From Sediminibacterium sp. (GTDB lineage Bacteria; Bacteroidota; Bacteroidia; Chitinophagales; Chitinophagaceae), in assembly GCA_023263235.1 (NCBI GenBank), contig JALQXE010000108.1, forward strand, positions 1 through 7,747: a stretch of 7,747 nt of DNA. Reading direction: 5' to 3'. Every line of letters starts with the position of its first letter. The first letter of the stretch is position 1. A model generated the notes under the pieces. It was not told the origin of the DNA and searched no databases. It saw only the letters and a program-made list of their open reading frames with translations. Positions 1-5,594 of this stretch are shown here, in pieces. Made by a program: the position numbers and the translations under genes.

Positions 1-8
1 TCTTCCCT

Positions 9-16
9 TACCTTTG
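9..16 (+). promoter_or_regulatory. -7 promoter element for rpsT
   Basis: The sequence TACCTTTG matches the Bacteroidota -7 consensus TAnnTTTG exactly. It ends 23 bases before the rpsT ATG, so the transcript would have a leader of roughly 15-20 bases. The -33 element (TTG or TTTG) would lie off the left edge and cannot be checked. The leader is A/T-rich with no purine-rich Shine-Dalgarno sequence. Confidence 0.7.
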
Positions 17-39
17 CCCTCCTTAAAATTAATTAGTAC

Positions 40-309
40 ATGGCAAATCATTCGGCTACCAAAAAAGATGTAAGACAAGCAACAAAGCGTCGCGATAGAA
101 ATCGTTATTACGGTAAAACAACGCGTAATGCAATTCGTGAATTAAAGACAATTGGCGAGCAAGCTACTTACAATGAGAAATTACCAAATATCATTTCTCA
201 AATTGATAAATTAGCAAAGCGTGGAATTATCCATAAAAATAAAGCGGCTAATTTAAAGAGCAAATTGACTAGACACACTGCTGTTGCTCCAGTTTCTAAA
301 AAGAAGTAA
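40..309 (+). CDS. rpsT: 30S ribosomal protein bS20
   Basis: Encodes an 89-residue, very Lys/Arg-rich protein recognised as ribosomal protein S20 of the small subunit, which binds 16S rRNA and helps early 30S assembly. The start MANHSATKKDVRQATKRRDR and the following TRNAIRELK segment are typical of the family, as is the later stretch LAKRGIIHKNKAANLKSKL, where S20 proteins have the conserved KGxIHKNxAARxKSRL-like segment. Length is normal (about 85-90 residues). The ATG at 40 is the only sensible start: it gives the family's usual MANHxS beginning and sits just below a perfect -7 box. The gene appears to be a single transcription unit, closed by a strong terminator about 30 bases after the stop codon. 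Nothing is unusual about the protein. Confidence 0.97.
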   Translation: MANHSATKKDVRQATKRRDRNRYYGKTTRNAIRELKTIGEQATYNEKLPNIISQIDKLAKRGIIHKNKAANLKSKLTRHTAVAPVSKKK

Positions 310-338
310 TTTACAAGCGAACTGCTTTTACAATATAG

Positions 339-369
339 AAATCCTGCCTTACCGGCGGGATTTTTTTTT
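339..369 (+). terminator. Intrinsic terminator of rpsT
   Basis: An 8-bp stem, ATCCTGCC (341-348) with GGCGGGAT (354-361), contains one T-G wobble and closes a 5-base TTACC loop. Flanking A/T pairs can extend it. It is followed by an unbroken run of T through 369. This is a textbook Rho-independent terminator for the rpsT transcript. It ends one base before the -7 box of guaA, so it also fills the space where guaA's -33 element should be. Confidence 0.93.
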
Positions 370-370
370 G

Positions 371-378
371 TAGCTTTG
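371..378 (+). promoter_or_regulatory. -7 promoter element for guaA
   Basis: TAGCTTTG is a perfect match to TAnnTTTG and is followed by only four bases (CCCC) before the guaA ATG at 383. I see no TTG at the expected -33 position, because that place is filled by the upstream terminator stem. If the box is used, transcription would start at or within a few bases of the ATG. Confidence 0.6.
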
Positions 379-382
379 CCCC

Positions 383-1918
383 ATGACTGAAAAAATACTT
401 ATCCTCGATTTCGGGAGTCAATACACCCAACTTATTGCACGCGCAGTAAGAGAAGCCAATGTATATTGTGAAATTAAGCCCTTCAACTCCCCTGTTGAAT
501 TCGATGCAACGCTAAAAGGGATCATTTTAAGTGGATCTCCTGCCAGCGTTAATGAAACAGATGCCCCAAATGTGGATATTCAAGCCATGTTGGACAAGCT
601 TCCTGTTTTAACCGTTTGTTATGGAGCTCAATTAAGCGCTAAGAACTTTGGGGGGAAAGTAGAGAAGTCAAATAAAAGAGAATACGGACGTGCACAATTA
701 CGTATTCTAAAAGACGACATTATTTTTAAGAACATCGCCAATAATAGCCAGGTATGGATGAGCCATAGCGATTCCATTACCCAATTACCTGAAAATTTTG
801 AACTATTAGCCGATACAGACAGTATTCCGGTGGCTGCTTTTAGAAAAAGTGCTGATGCTGGAAATAGTTTACATGGTTTTCAGTTCCACCCGGAGGTATA
901 CCACTCTACTGAGGGTAAAACTATGATGAAAAACTTTTTGGTGGACATTTGCGGATGTAGCCAAAATTGGACACCAGCTTCCTTTGTAAATGAGACCGTA
1001 GAAAAGCTAAAAGCACAAATTGGAGACGGTCATGTGATAATGGCATTAAGTGGCGGGGTGGATAGCACGGTAGCAGCTACTTTAATTCATAAAGCAATTG
1101 GCGCGCGCCTTCATGGGATATTCGTAGACAATGGGGTTCTAAGAAAAGATGAGTTCCAAAATGTTTTGGATATATACAAATCTGTAGGATTAAACGTAAA
1201 AGGCATAGACGCTAAACAAATGTTTTATGATGCCTTAGCAGGTAAGTCGGACCCTGAAGAAAAGCGAAAAATTATAGGTAAACTATTTATAGATGTATTT
1301 CAAATAGAAGCATCTAATATGTTGGAAGCCAAATTTTTAGGACAAGGAACTATTTATCCTGACGTGATTGAAAGCGTAAGTGTTCATGGACCTTCTCAAA
1401 CCATCAAATCACACCATAATGTTGGAGGCTTACCCGATACCTTACACCTAAGCTTAGTGGAGCCATTAAGATACTTATTTAAGGATGAGGTTCGTAAAGT
1501 AGGCCTTGAACTAGGCATTCCTGCAGACCTTATTAATAGACACCCTTTCCCAGGCCCAGGTTTAGCCATTCGTATTTTAGGTGAGATTACCCCCGAAAAA
1601 GTGAATTTATTGCAACGTGCAGACGACATATACATGAGATCACTTAAAGAATTTGACCTCTATACTAAAGTTTGGCAGGCCGGCACCATTCTTTTACCTG
1701 TTAAAAGTGTGGGTGTAATGGGTGACGAAAGAACCTATGAGTATACAGTAGCCTTAAGAGCGGTTACCTCGGTAGACGGAATGACTGCCGATTGGGCGCA
1801 CTTGCCTTATGAGTTCCTAGCCCATGTGAGCAATGCAATTATCAATGAAGTACGCGGTATAAACCGAGTTGTTTATGATATTAGCAGCAAACCTCCAGCA
1901 ACCATAGAATGGGAATAA
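383..1918 (+). CDS. guaA: GMP synthase (glutamine-hydrolysing)
   Basis: Converts XMP to GMP using ATP and glutamine, the last step of guanine nucleotide synthesis in the cytoplasm. The 511-residue protein has the full architecture. The N-terminal class I glutamine amidotransferase runs from about 4 to 190, with nucleophile Cys79 in VCYGAQ and His169/Glu171 in [10 protein letters not shown]. The ATP pyrophosphatase domain has its P-loop SGGVDST at 223-229. The C-terminal dimerisation domain ends in the typical KPPATIEWE. Length is slightly below the E. coli enzyme (525), mainly because it lacks the short N-terminal extension. The start is fixed because [16 protein letters not shown] follows within a few residues and an upstream terminator leaves no room. 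There is no Shine-Dalgarno sequence. The gene ends 3 bases from the convergent repressor gene, with no terminator visible between them. Confidence 0.98.
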   Translation: MTEKILILDFGSQYTQLIARAVREANVYCEIKPFNSPVEFDATLKGIILSGSPASVNETDAPNVDIQAMLDKLPVLTVCYGAQLSAKNFGGKVEKSNKREYGRAQLRILKDDIIFKNIANNSQVWMSHSDSITQLPENFELLADTDSIPVAAFRKSADAGNSLHGFQFHPEVYHSTEGKTMMKNFLVDICGCSQNWTPASFVNETVEKLKAQIGDGHVIMALSGGVDSTVAATLIHKAIGARLHGIFVDNGVLRKDEFQNVLDIYKSVGLNVKGIDAKQMFYDALAGKSDPEEKRKIIGKLFIDVFQIEASNMLEAKFLGQGTIYPDVIESVSVHGPSQTIKSHHNVGGLPDTLHLSLVEPLRYLFKDEVRKVGLELGIPADLINRHPFPGPGLAIRILGEITPEKVNLLQRADDIYMRSLKEFDLYTKVWQAGTILLPVKSVGVMGDERTYEYTVALRAVTSVDGMTADWAHLPYEFLAHVSNAIINEVRGINRVVYDISSKPPATIEWE

Positions 1919-1921
1919 TAA

Positions 1922-2707
1922 TTAGTTCATAGTCCTTCTTAGGTTGCTTATTTTATCCTGAAGGCTGTTAACTACCCCAGCTAACTGGTCCACATCCCAC
2001 ATAGGCTGACTCCCTGCTTTGTGAATGATATATACTGCCTTCCAAACCTCTACTATATCTTGACTATTTACTTGATATGGCTCATATAATGGATTGTCAC
2101 TCAATAAAGTAAGCTTTTCTTTATTGTCGTCATTGGTAATAATTCTTTTATATACAACCCCGTCTGCATTGGAAACAACTATGTAAGTATTGGAGTTCTT
2201 TACGTCCTTAATACTATCCACTTTCTCCCCAACAATCACTGAACCGCTAGGCGTAGGCAACATACTGTCCCCGATGATTTCAAAAGCGCGGTAATCACCT
2301 GGTGCCAACATTGGCAATGTAAAGGTATTTAGCTCGTCTAGAAACTCAGGATCAGCATATCCTGCCAAATATCCTGCAGCGGCTTTAACCGGCACAAAAG
2401 GCACGATTGGGGCTGCTGAACTTGACTTATCCATTTTCATGGAACGACGACGGTCTAAATAGGACATTCCAGCACCTGTATCGTCAACAGATGAGCCTTT
2501 TTGTGAAAGATCCTGAAACAGGAACTCTTCCAAACTAATATTAAATAAAGCACAAATGGCTTCCTGTACTTCTAGTCGAGGTTCGGCCCTTTCCTCCTCA
2601 TAAGCACCCACTAAGGAACGCTTAATTTGTAATTGATTGGCCATTTCCTCCTGTGTCCATTCGCGCTGCTTTCTGATGTACTTTAAATTCTTACCTGCGT
2701 ATGACAT
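1922..2707 (-). CDS. XRE-family repressor with LexA/CI-type S24 peptidase domain
   Basis: A 261-residue DNA-binding regulator. Residues about 7-62 form a lambda-repressor-type helix-turn-helix (RKQREWTQEEMANQLQIKRS, then LVGAYEEERAEP). A Ser/Lys/Asp-rich linker spans about 66-100, and residues about 104-230 form an S24 peptidase/dimerisation domain. Visible catalytic features are Ser148 in IGDSMLPTPSGSVIVGEKV and Lys187 in VVYKRI. Ala-Gly bonds at 111-112 (KAAAG) and 115-116 are candidate self-cleavage sites; the first lies 37 residues before the serine, much as in lambda CI. The last about 25 residues look like a short coiled coil (VNSLQDKISNLRR). By family, such proteins repress genes until RecA-stimulated or other autocleavage removes the dimer domain. 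No phage or SOS genes lie nearby, so the target set is unknown, but the gene probably controls itself through the dyads at 2709-2765. The ATG at 2707 fits both the HTH family start and the promoter position. Single-gene unit. Confidence 0.9.
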   Translation of the reverse strand: MSYAGKNLKYIRKQREWTQEEMANQLQIKRSLVGAYEEERAEPRLEVQEAICALFNISLEEFLFQDLSQKGSSVDDTGAGMSYLDRRRSMKMDKSSSAAPIVPFVPVKAAAGYLAGYADPEFLDELNTFTLPMLAPGDYRAFEIIGDSMLPTPSGSVIVGEKVDSIKDVKNSNTYIVVSNADGVVYKRIITNDDNKEKLTLLSDNPLYEPYQVNSQDIVEVWKAVYIIHKAGSQPMWDVDQLAGVVNSLQDKISNLRRTMN

Positions 2708-2708
2708 A

Positions 2709-2723
2709 ACTAATGATTTTAGT
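2709..2723. promoter_or_regulatory. Operator-like dyad O1
   Basis: A perfect inverted repeat, ACTAA - TGATT - TTAGT, starts one base upstream of the repressor ATG. It would cover the expected transcription start of the repressor gene (about 2718-2721, reverse strand). It shares half-sites and the 5-base spacer with the dyad at 2730-2746. That binding is by the adjacent repressor is inferred. Confidence 0.65.
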
Positions 2724-2724
2724 G

Positions 2725-2754
2725 CAATTTACTAATTTATTTAGTATTTCCAAA
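2725..2754 (-). promoter_or_regulatory. Promoter of the repressor gene
   Basis: Read on the reverse strand, a -33 element TTTG (2754-2751) is separated by 19 bases from TAAATTG (2731-2725), a one-base-short form of the TAnnTTTG -7 box. The spacing is right for a Bacteroidota promoter. It predicts a start near 2720 and a leader of about 13 bases. The second dyad lies almost wholly within the spacer and reaches into the -7 box, as expected for autorepression. Confidence 0.6.
2730..2746. promoter_or_regulatory. Operator-like dyad O2
   Basis: A perfect 6-bp inverted repeat, TACTAA - TTTAT - TTAGTA. Its centre (2738) is 22 bp, about two helical turns, from the centre of the first dyad (2716), so dimers on both would face the same side of the DNA. 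It lies between the -33 and -7 elements of the repressor promoter and is the best match to the deduced consensus. Confidence 0.7.
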
Positions 2755-2765
2755 TTTTTTTAGTA
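2749..2765. promoter_or_regulatory. Degenerate operator-like dyad O3
   Basis: One perfect half-site, TTAGTA (2760-2765), pairs across a 5-base spacer with TCCAAA, which matches TACTAA at four of six positions. The centre (2757) is 19 bp from the second dyad. It overlaps the -33 element of the repressor promoter and lies just upstream of where a surE -33 element would be. It is weaker than the other two dyads and may be only a half-site in A/T-rich DNA. Confidence 0.4.
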
Positions 2766-2788
2766 TTTTTTTTTCAGTGCCCCTTGAT

Positions 2789-2795
2789 TAACTTG
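2789..2795 (+). promoter_or_regulatory. Possible -7 element for surE
   Basis: TAACTTG resembles TAnnTTTG with one T missing and ends four bases before the surE ATG, the same distance as the guaA -7 box from its ATG. There is no TTG at the usual -33 distance, only a long T run. This implies either a nearly leaderless surE operon transcript or dependence on an activator. Confidence 0.4.
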
Positions 2796-2799
2796 CAGT

Positions 2800-3585
2800 A
2801 TGGCTAAAACTAAATCCGAAAAACCCCTTATTTTAATCACCAACGACGATGGCATCACGGCCCCAGGTATTAAAGCTCTGGTTCAGGCTGCCCTCCCATT
2901 TGGTAAAGTCGTAGTTGTTGCTCCCGATAAACCACAAAGTGGAATGGGACATGCAATCACCCTTGGACACCATCTAAGGTTAACAAAAGTTGATTATATG
3001 GAAGGCGTGGATGCCTATGCATGCAGTGGCACCCCTGTGGACTGTGTTAAATTAGCAGTAGATAAAGTAATGCATCGTAAACCCACTATTTGTTTGAGTG
3101 GCATAAACCATGGCGCCAACCATTCTATTAATGTAATTTATTCTGGCACCATGTCGGCCGCATTGGAAGCATCTATCGAAAGTATTCCAAGTATTGGATT
3201 TAGTTTATTGGACTTAAGTATTGATGCAGACTTTACCGCAGCGGCTCATTTTGCAGGCATCATCATTGAAAAAGTATTGGCCGATAAAAACTCGGATAAG
3301 CATTTATGTTTAAATGTCAATATTCCAAAATTAGAAACCAAACTCATTAAAGGCATTAAAATATGTAAACAGTCTTATGCTAAATATGAGGAGAAATATG
3401 TGGAGCGAAAGGATCCTTATGGAAAGAAATATTTTTGGTTAACCGGCGAATTTGTAAACTTCGATAAATCAAAAGATACGGATGTATGGGCGCTTAAAAA
3501 TAATTATGTGAGTGTAGTACCTGTGCAATTTGATTTAACCAATCACATTATTAAAGAAAAGCTAACTAAAAAGTGGAAATGGTAA
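2800..3585 (+). CDS. surE: 5'/3'-nucleotidase SurE
   Basis: A 261-residue metal-dependent nucleotidase that removes phosphate from nucleoside 5'- or 3'-monophosphates; some members also cut short polyphosphate. Residues 9-105 carry the family's metal site: Asp16 and Asp17 in ILITNDDGITAPGI, Ser47 in PDKPQSGMGHAIT, and Asn103 in CLSGINHGANHSINVIYSGT. These are all offset by +8 from the positions known for the Thermotoga maritima enzyme. SGTPVDCVKLA (76-86) is also typical. The C-terminal part (about 165-255) is the variable extension that contributes to oligomerisation. Length is normal. The extra MAKTKSEK at the N-terminus is accepted because no closer start exists. First gene of an operon with a small membrane protein and lpxB; its stop codon overlaps the next start. 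It is divergent from the repressor and could share control with it. Confidence 0.95.
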   Translation: MAKTKSEKPLILITNDDGITAPGIKALVQAALPFGKVVVVAPDKPQSGMGHAITLGHHLRLTKVDYMEGVDAYACSGTPVDCVKLAVDKVMHRKPTICLSGINHGANHSINVIYSGTMSAALEASIESIPSIGFSLLDLSIDADFTAAAHFAGIIIEKVLADKNSDKHLCLNVNIPKLETKLIKGIKICKQSYAKYEEKYVERKDPYGKKYFWLTGEFVNFDKSKDTDVWALKNNYVSVVPVQFDLTNHIIKEKLTKKWKW

Positions 3586-3869
3586 AAGACAAATACATAG
3601 TTGGAATACTTATTGGTTTCCTACTCCCCTTTTTTGGCTTTATTGGATTTTATGAATGGAAATTTAGTTTCATATCCATCAAAGAATTCATAAGTATATT
3701 AGGACATCAAAAATCGGTATTATCTGCAATGATTAGTGTCTCCCTTGTTTTAAATGGCGCAGCTTTAACTTTGTTTTTTAATAAACAAAAAGACAATATA
3801 GCAAAGGGAATATTTATTGCTACAATAGTATATGCTATCATATCCTTATCCGTTAAATGGTTTTTATAA
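3579..3869 (+). CDS. Small three-helix membrane protein of unknown function
   Basis: I do not recognise this 96-residue protein. It has three predicted membrane helices, about 6-25 (YIVGILIGFLLPFFGFIGFY), 47-67 (VLSAMISVSLVLNGAALTLF) and 74-95 (IAKGIFIATIVYAIISLSVKWF). A basic loop (NKQKDNIAK) lies between helices 2 and 3, and there are no cysteines. I chose the ATG at 3579, which overlaps the surE stop as ATGGTAA. A GTG two codons earlier (3573) is possible but less likely. The stop codon directly abuts the lpxB ATG (TAA|ATG), so the three genes are probably translationally coupled. Its position suggests an envelope or lipid A related role, but that is inference from context only. Confidence 0.8.
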   Translation: MVKDKYIVGILIGFLLPFFGFIGFYEWKFSFISIKEFISILGHQKSVLSAMISVSLVLNGAALTLFFNKQKDNIAKGIFIATIVYAIISLSVKWFL

Positions 3870-4982
3870 ATGCGATACTACATTATAGCTGGTGAAGCCA
3901 GCGGCGATTTACACGGATCTAATTTAATCAAAGCCATTAAGGCTAAGGATCCTAATGCTGTTATACAGTGTTGGGGTGGCGATTTAATGCAAGCCGCAGG
4001 CGGCAATGTAGTTAAGCATTATAGAAGTTTAGCTTTCATGGGATTTGTAGAAGTGCTTATGAATTTACGTACTATTTTATCTAATATCAAGTTCTGTAAA
4101 AAAGATATTCAATCATTTAAACCCGATGTTTTAATATGTATAGACTATCCTGGATTTAATTTACGCATTGCAAAATGGGCAAAGACAATTCATTTAAAAG
4201 TGATTTATTTTATTGCACCACAAGTATGGGCTTGGAAAGAAAACAGAGTACCCGCTATGCGTGAAAGTATAGATCGTTTATTATGTATTTTACCTTTTGA
4301 AAAACAATATTTTAAGGATAGATGGGATTGGGAGGTAGATTATATTGGACATCCTTTAATGCAAGTGTTGGAATCACAACATGGACTGCCGCATCCACTT
4401 CCGAATATCGCAGGTGAAAAAATTGTTGCATTGTTACCAGGAAGTCGCAAGCAAGAAATATTAAAGAAACTACCAGAAATGCTTTCGGTAGTGGACGCAT
4501 TTCCTAACCATCATTTTGCCATTGCACAAGCACCCGGCTTGGACGACAAATGGTTTGCATCACTAGTCCCAACTCATAAAAATGTACATATTGTTAAAGG
4601 CAATACTTATGCTTTGTTAAATCATAGTATTGCAGCACTGGTAACCAGTGGAACCGCTACTTTAGAAACTGCTTTATTAGGTGTACCCGAAATTGTTTGC
4701 TATAAAGGCAACCCCATAACCCTAGCCCTAGCTAAACGATTTGTAAAAATCAAATTCATTGCGCTAGTGAATTTAATTATGGATAAGGAAGTAGTGAAGG
4801 AATTAATTCAGGAAGATTTAAATAAGAAGAACCTTGTTGTTGAGCTAACGCTTTTATTACAGGACGAAAATAAAAAGGCACAAATAAAGGCCGACTATCA
4901 ATTGCTAAAAGAAAGGTTATACACTGGGCAAAGCGCCACCGAAGTAGCCGCGGATATTGTTTTACAAGAACTTGCGCACTAA
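3870..4982 (+). CDS. lpxB: Lipid-A-disaccharide synthase
   Basis: A GT19-family glycosyltransferase that joins UDP-2,3-diacylglucosamine to lipid X to form the beta-1,6-linked lipid A disaccharide, on the cytoplasmic face of the inner membrane. The 370 residues show the family's sequence marks in order: AGEASGDLHGSNLI (7-20), MGFVEVL (57-63), the acidic motif ICIDYPGFN (89-97), APQVWAWKENRV (116-127), PGSRKQEI in the nucleotide-binding half (190-197), TSGTATLETALLGVPEIVCYK (259-279) and LVNLIMDKEVVKELIQ (299-314). Length is close to the usual 370-390. The start codon touches the stop of the upstream small gene. The protein shows the organism makes lipid A, so it has a Gram-negative outer membrane. 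The last 21 bases are shared, antisense, with a small reverse-strand gene. Confidence 0.95.
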   Translation: MRYYIIAGEASGDLHGSNLIKAIKAKDPNAVIQCWGGDLMQAAGGNVVKHYRSLAFMGFVEVLMNLRTILSNIKFCKKDIQSFKPDVLICIDYPGFNLRIAKWAKTIHLKVIYFIAPQVWAWKENRVPAMRESIDRLLCILPFEKQYFKDRWDWEVDYIGHPLMQVLESQHGLPHPLPNIAGEKIVALLPGSRKQEILKKLPEMLSVVDAFPNHHFAIAQAPGLDDKWFASLVPTHKNVHIVKGNTYALLNHSIAALVTSGTATLETALLGVPEIVCYKGNPITLALAKRFVKIKFIALVNLIMDKEVVKELIQEDLNKKNLVVELTLLLQDENKKAQIKADYQLLKERLYTGQSATEVAADIVLQELAH

Positions 4983-5123
4983 TATTACAATTATACCAAT
5001 CAAAAATACAATTAAAGAAATGCGGTTCATGCCATGCATGGCTTTCATCATGGTTGTGCGCTCTTGATTAGGATCTCGTTTTACTAAAAACAAGTACTCT
5101 CCTATTTGTCTTAAAAATCCCAT
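4962..5123 (-). CDS. Small DUF6728-like membrane protein
   Basis: A 53-residue reverse-strand reading frame that begins MGFLRQIGEYLFLVKRDPNQ and continues ERTTMMKAMHGMNRISLIVF. It ends in a single hydrophobic helix (about 34-50, RISLIVFLIGIIVILV) and a basic tail RKFL. The pattern of an N-terminal amphipathic segment (QIGEYLFL), a KRDP turn, MHGMNRIS and one membrane helix is what I recall for the short Bacteroidota family DUF6728; the name is from memory and not checked. The ATG at 5123 is the natural start. The gene fills what would otherwise be an empty interval between lpxB and the next gene, and its 3' end overlaps the lpxB 3' end by 21 bases. I see no clear -7 box upstream. Function unknown; probably an inner-membrane protein with its N-terminus in the cytoplasm. 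Confidence 0.75.
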   Translation of the reverse strand: MGFLRQIGEYLFLVKRDPNQERTTMMKAMHGMNRISLIVFLIGIIVILVRKFL

Positions 5124-5195
5124 AAGTATCTTTTTGTAAAAATAATGCTTAAATTGTAATTCAGGTAATGAATTAACTTACTTTAAATAAATAAT

Positions 5196-5594
5196 ATGTT
5201 CTTAAAACTTTTTGCTATCGCGCTCCCTGTATTTTTTGCCATTGATATGGTATGGCTTGGATTTGTTGCAAAGGATTTTTATGCAAAACAAATTGGGGGT
5301 TTAATGAAGCCAGACATTAATTGGACAGCTGCAATCATATTTTACCTCATTTTTATTGCAGGATTAGTTGTTTTTGTAATTACACCCGCAGTGGTTAAAA
5401 ATTCATGGACACAGGCTGTACTCATGGGTGCATTATTTGGATTTGTTTGTTATGCTACTTATGACTTAACCAATTTGGCGGTTGCCAAAGATTGGCCAGT
5501 ATTTGTTACCATCATTGATTTAATATGGGGTGCCGTTTTAGCAGCAAGCGTTTCTGTGATTACCTTTTTAATAGCTACTAAAATATTTAGATGA
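5196..5594 (+). CDS. DUF2177 family membrane protein
   Basis: A 132-residue protein with four predicted membrane helices (about 4-24, 45-65, 72-90 and 104-127). The family marks are an early AIDMVWLGFVAKDFY (15-29) and FGFVCYATYDLTNLAVAKDWP (81-101), both of which I associate with DUF2177. No biochemical role is established for the family that I know of. The ATG at 5196 is preceded by A/T-rich sequence with no Shine-Dalgarno; upstream there is only a weak -7-like TACTTTAA (5179-5186), which lacks the final G, with a TTG at 5154-5156. The stop overlaps the start of the DUF1295 gene as ATGA, so the two are co-translated. From memory, in other phyla both families occur near cyclopropane-type fatty acid synthase genes, which hints at membrane lipid modification; no such synthase is in this window. 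Confidence 0.88.
   Translation: MFLKLFAIALPVFFAIDMVWLGFVAKDFYAKQIGGLMKPDINWTAAIIFYLIFIAGLVVFVITPAVVKNSWTQAVLMGALFGFVCYATYDLTNLAVAKDWPVFVTIIDLIWGAVLAASVSVITFLIATKIFR

Noticed and set aside
33..38. TTAGTA half-site in the rpsT leader
   Set aside because: No matching TACTAA half at a 5-base spacing; a single 6-mer is expected by chance in A/T-rich DNA.
1396..1635. 79-codon reverse-strand open frame inside guaA
   Set aside because: Lies wholly inside the strongly supported GMP synthase gene, has no recognisable protein features and no promoter.
1922..2800. Prophage immunity region (CI-like repressor with multi-site operator)
   Set aside because: No Cro-like gene, integrase, attachment site or phage structural gene is present; the divergent neighbour is surE, a housekeeping gene.
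4312..4500. 62-codon reverse-strand open frame inside lpxB
   Set aside because: Antisense shadow of conserved lpxB coding sequence, with no family resemblance.
5031..5042. 12-base palindrome GCCATGCATGGC
   Set aside because: It falls inside the small reverse-strand coding sequence and encodes the conserved-looking AMHG segment; the symmetry is explained by the codons.
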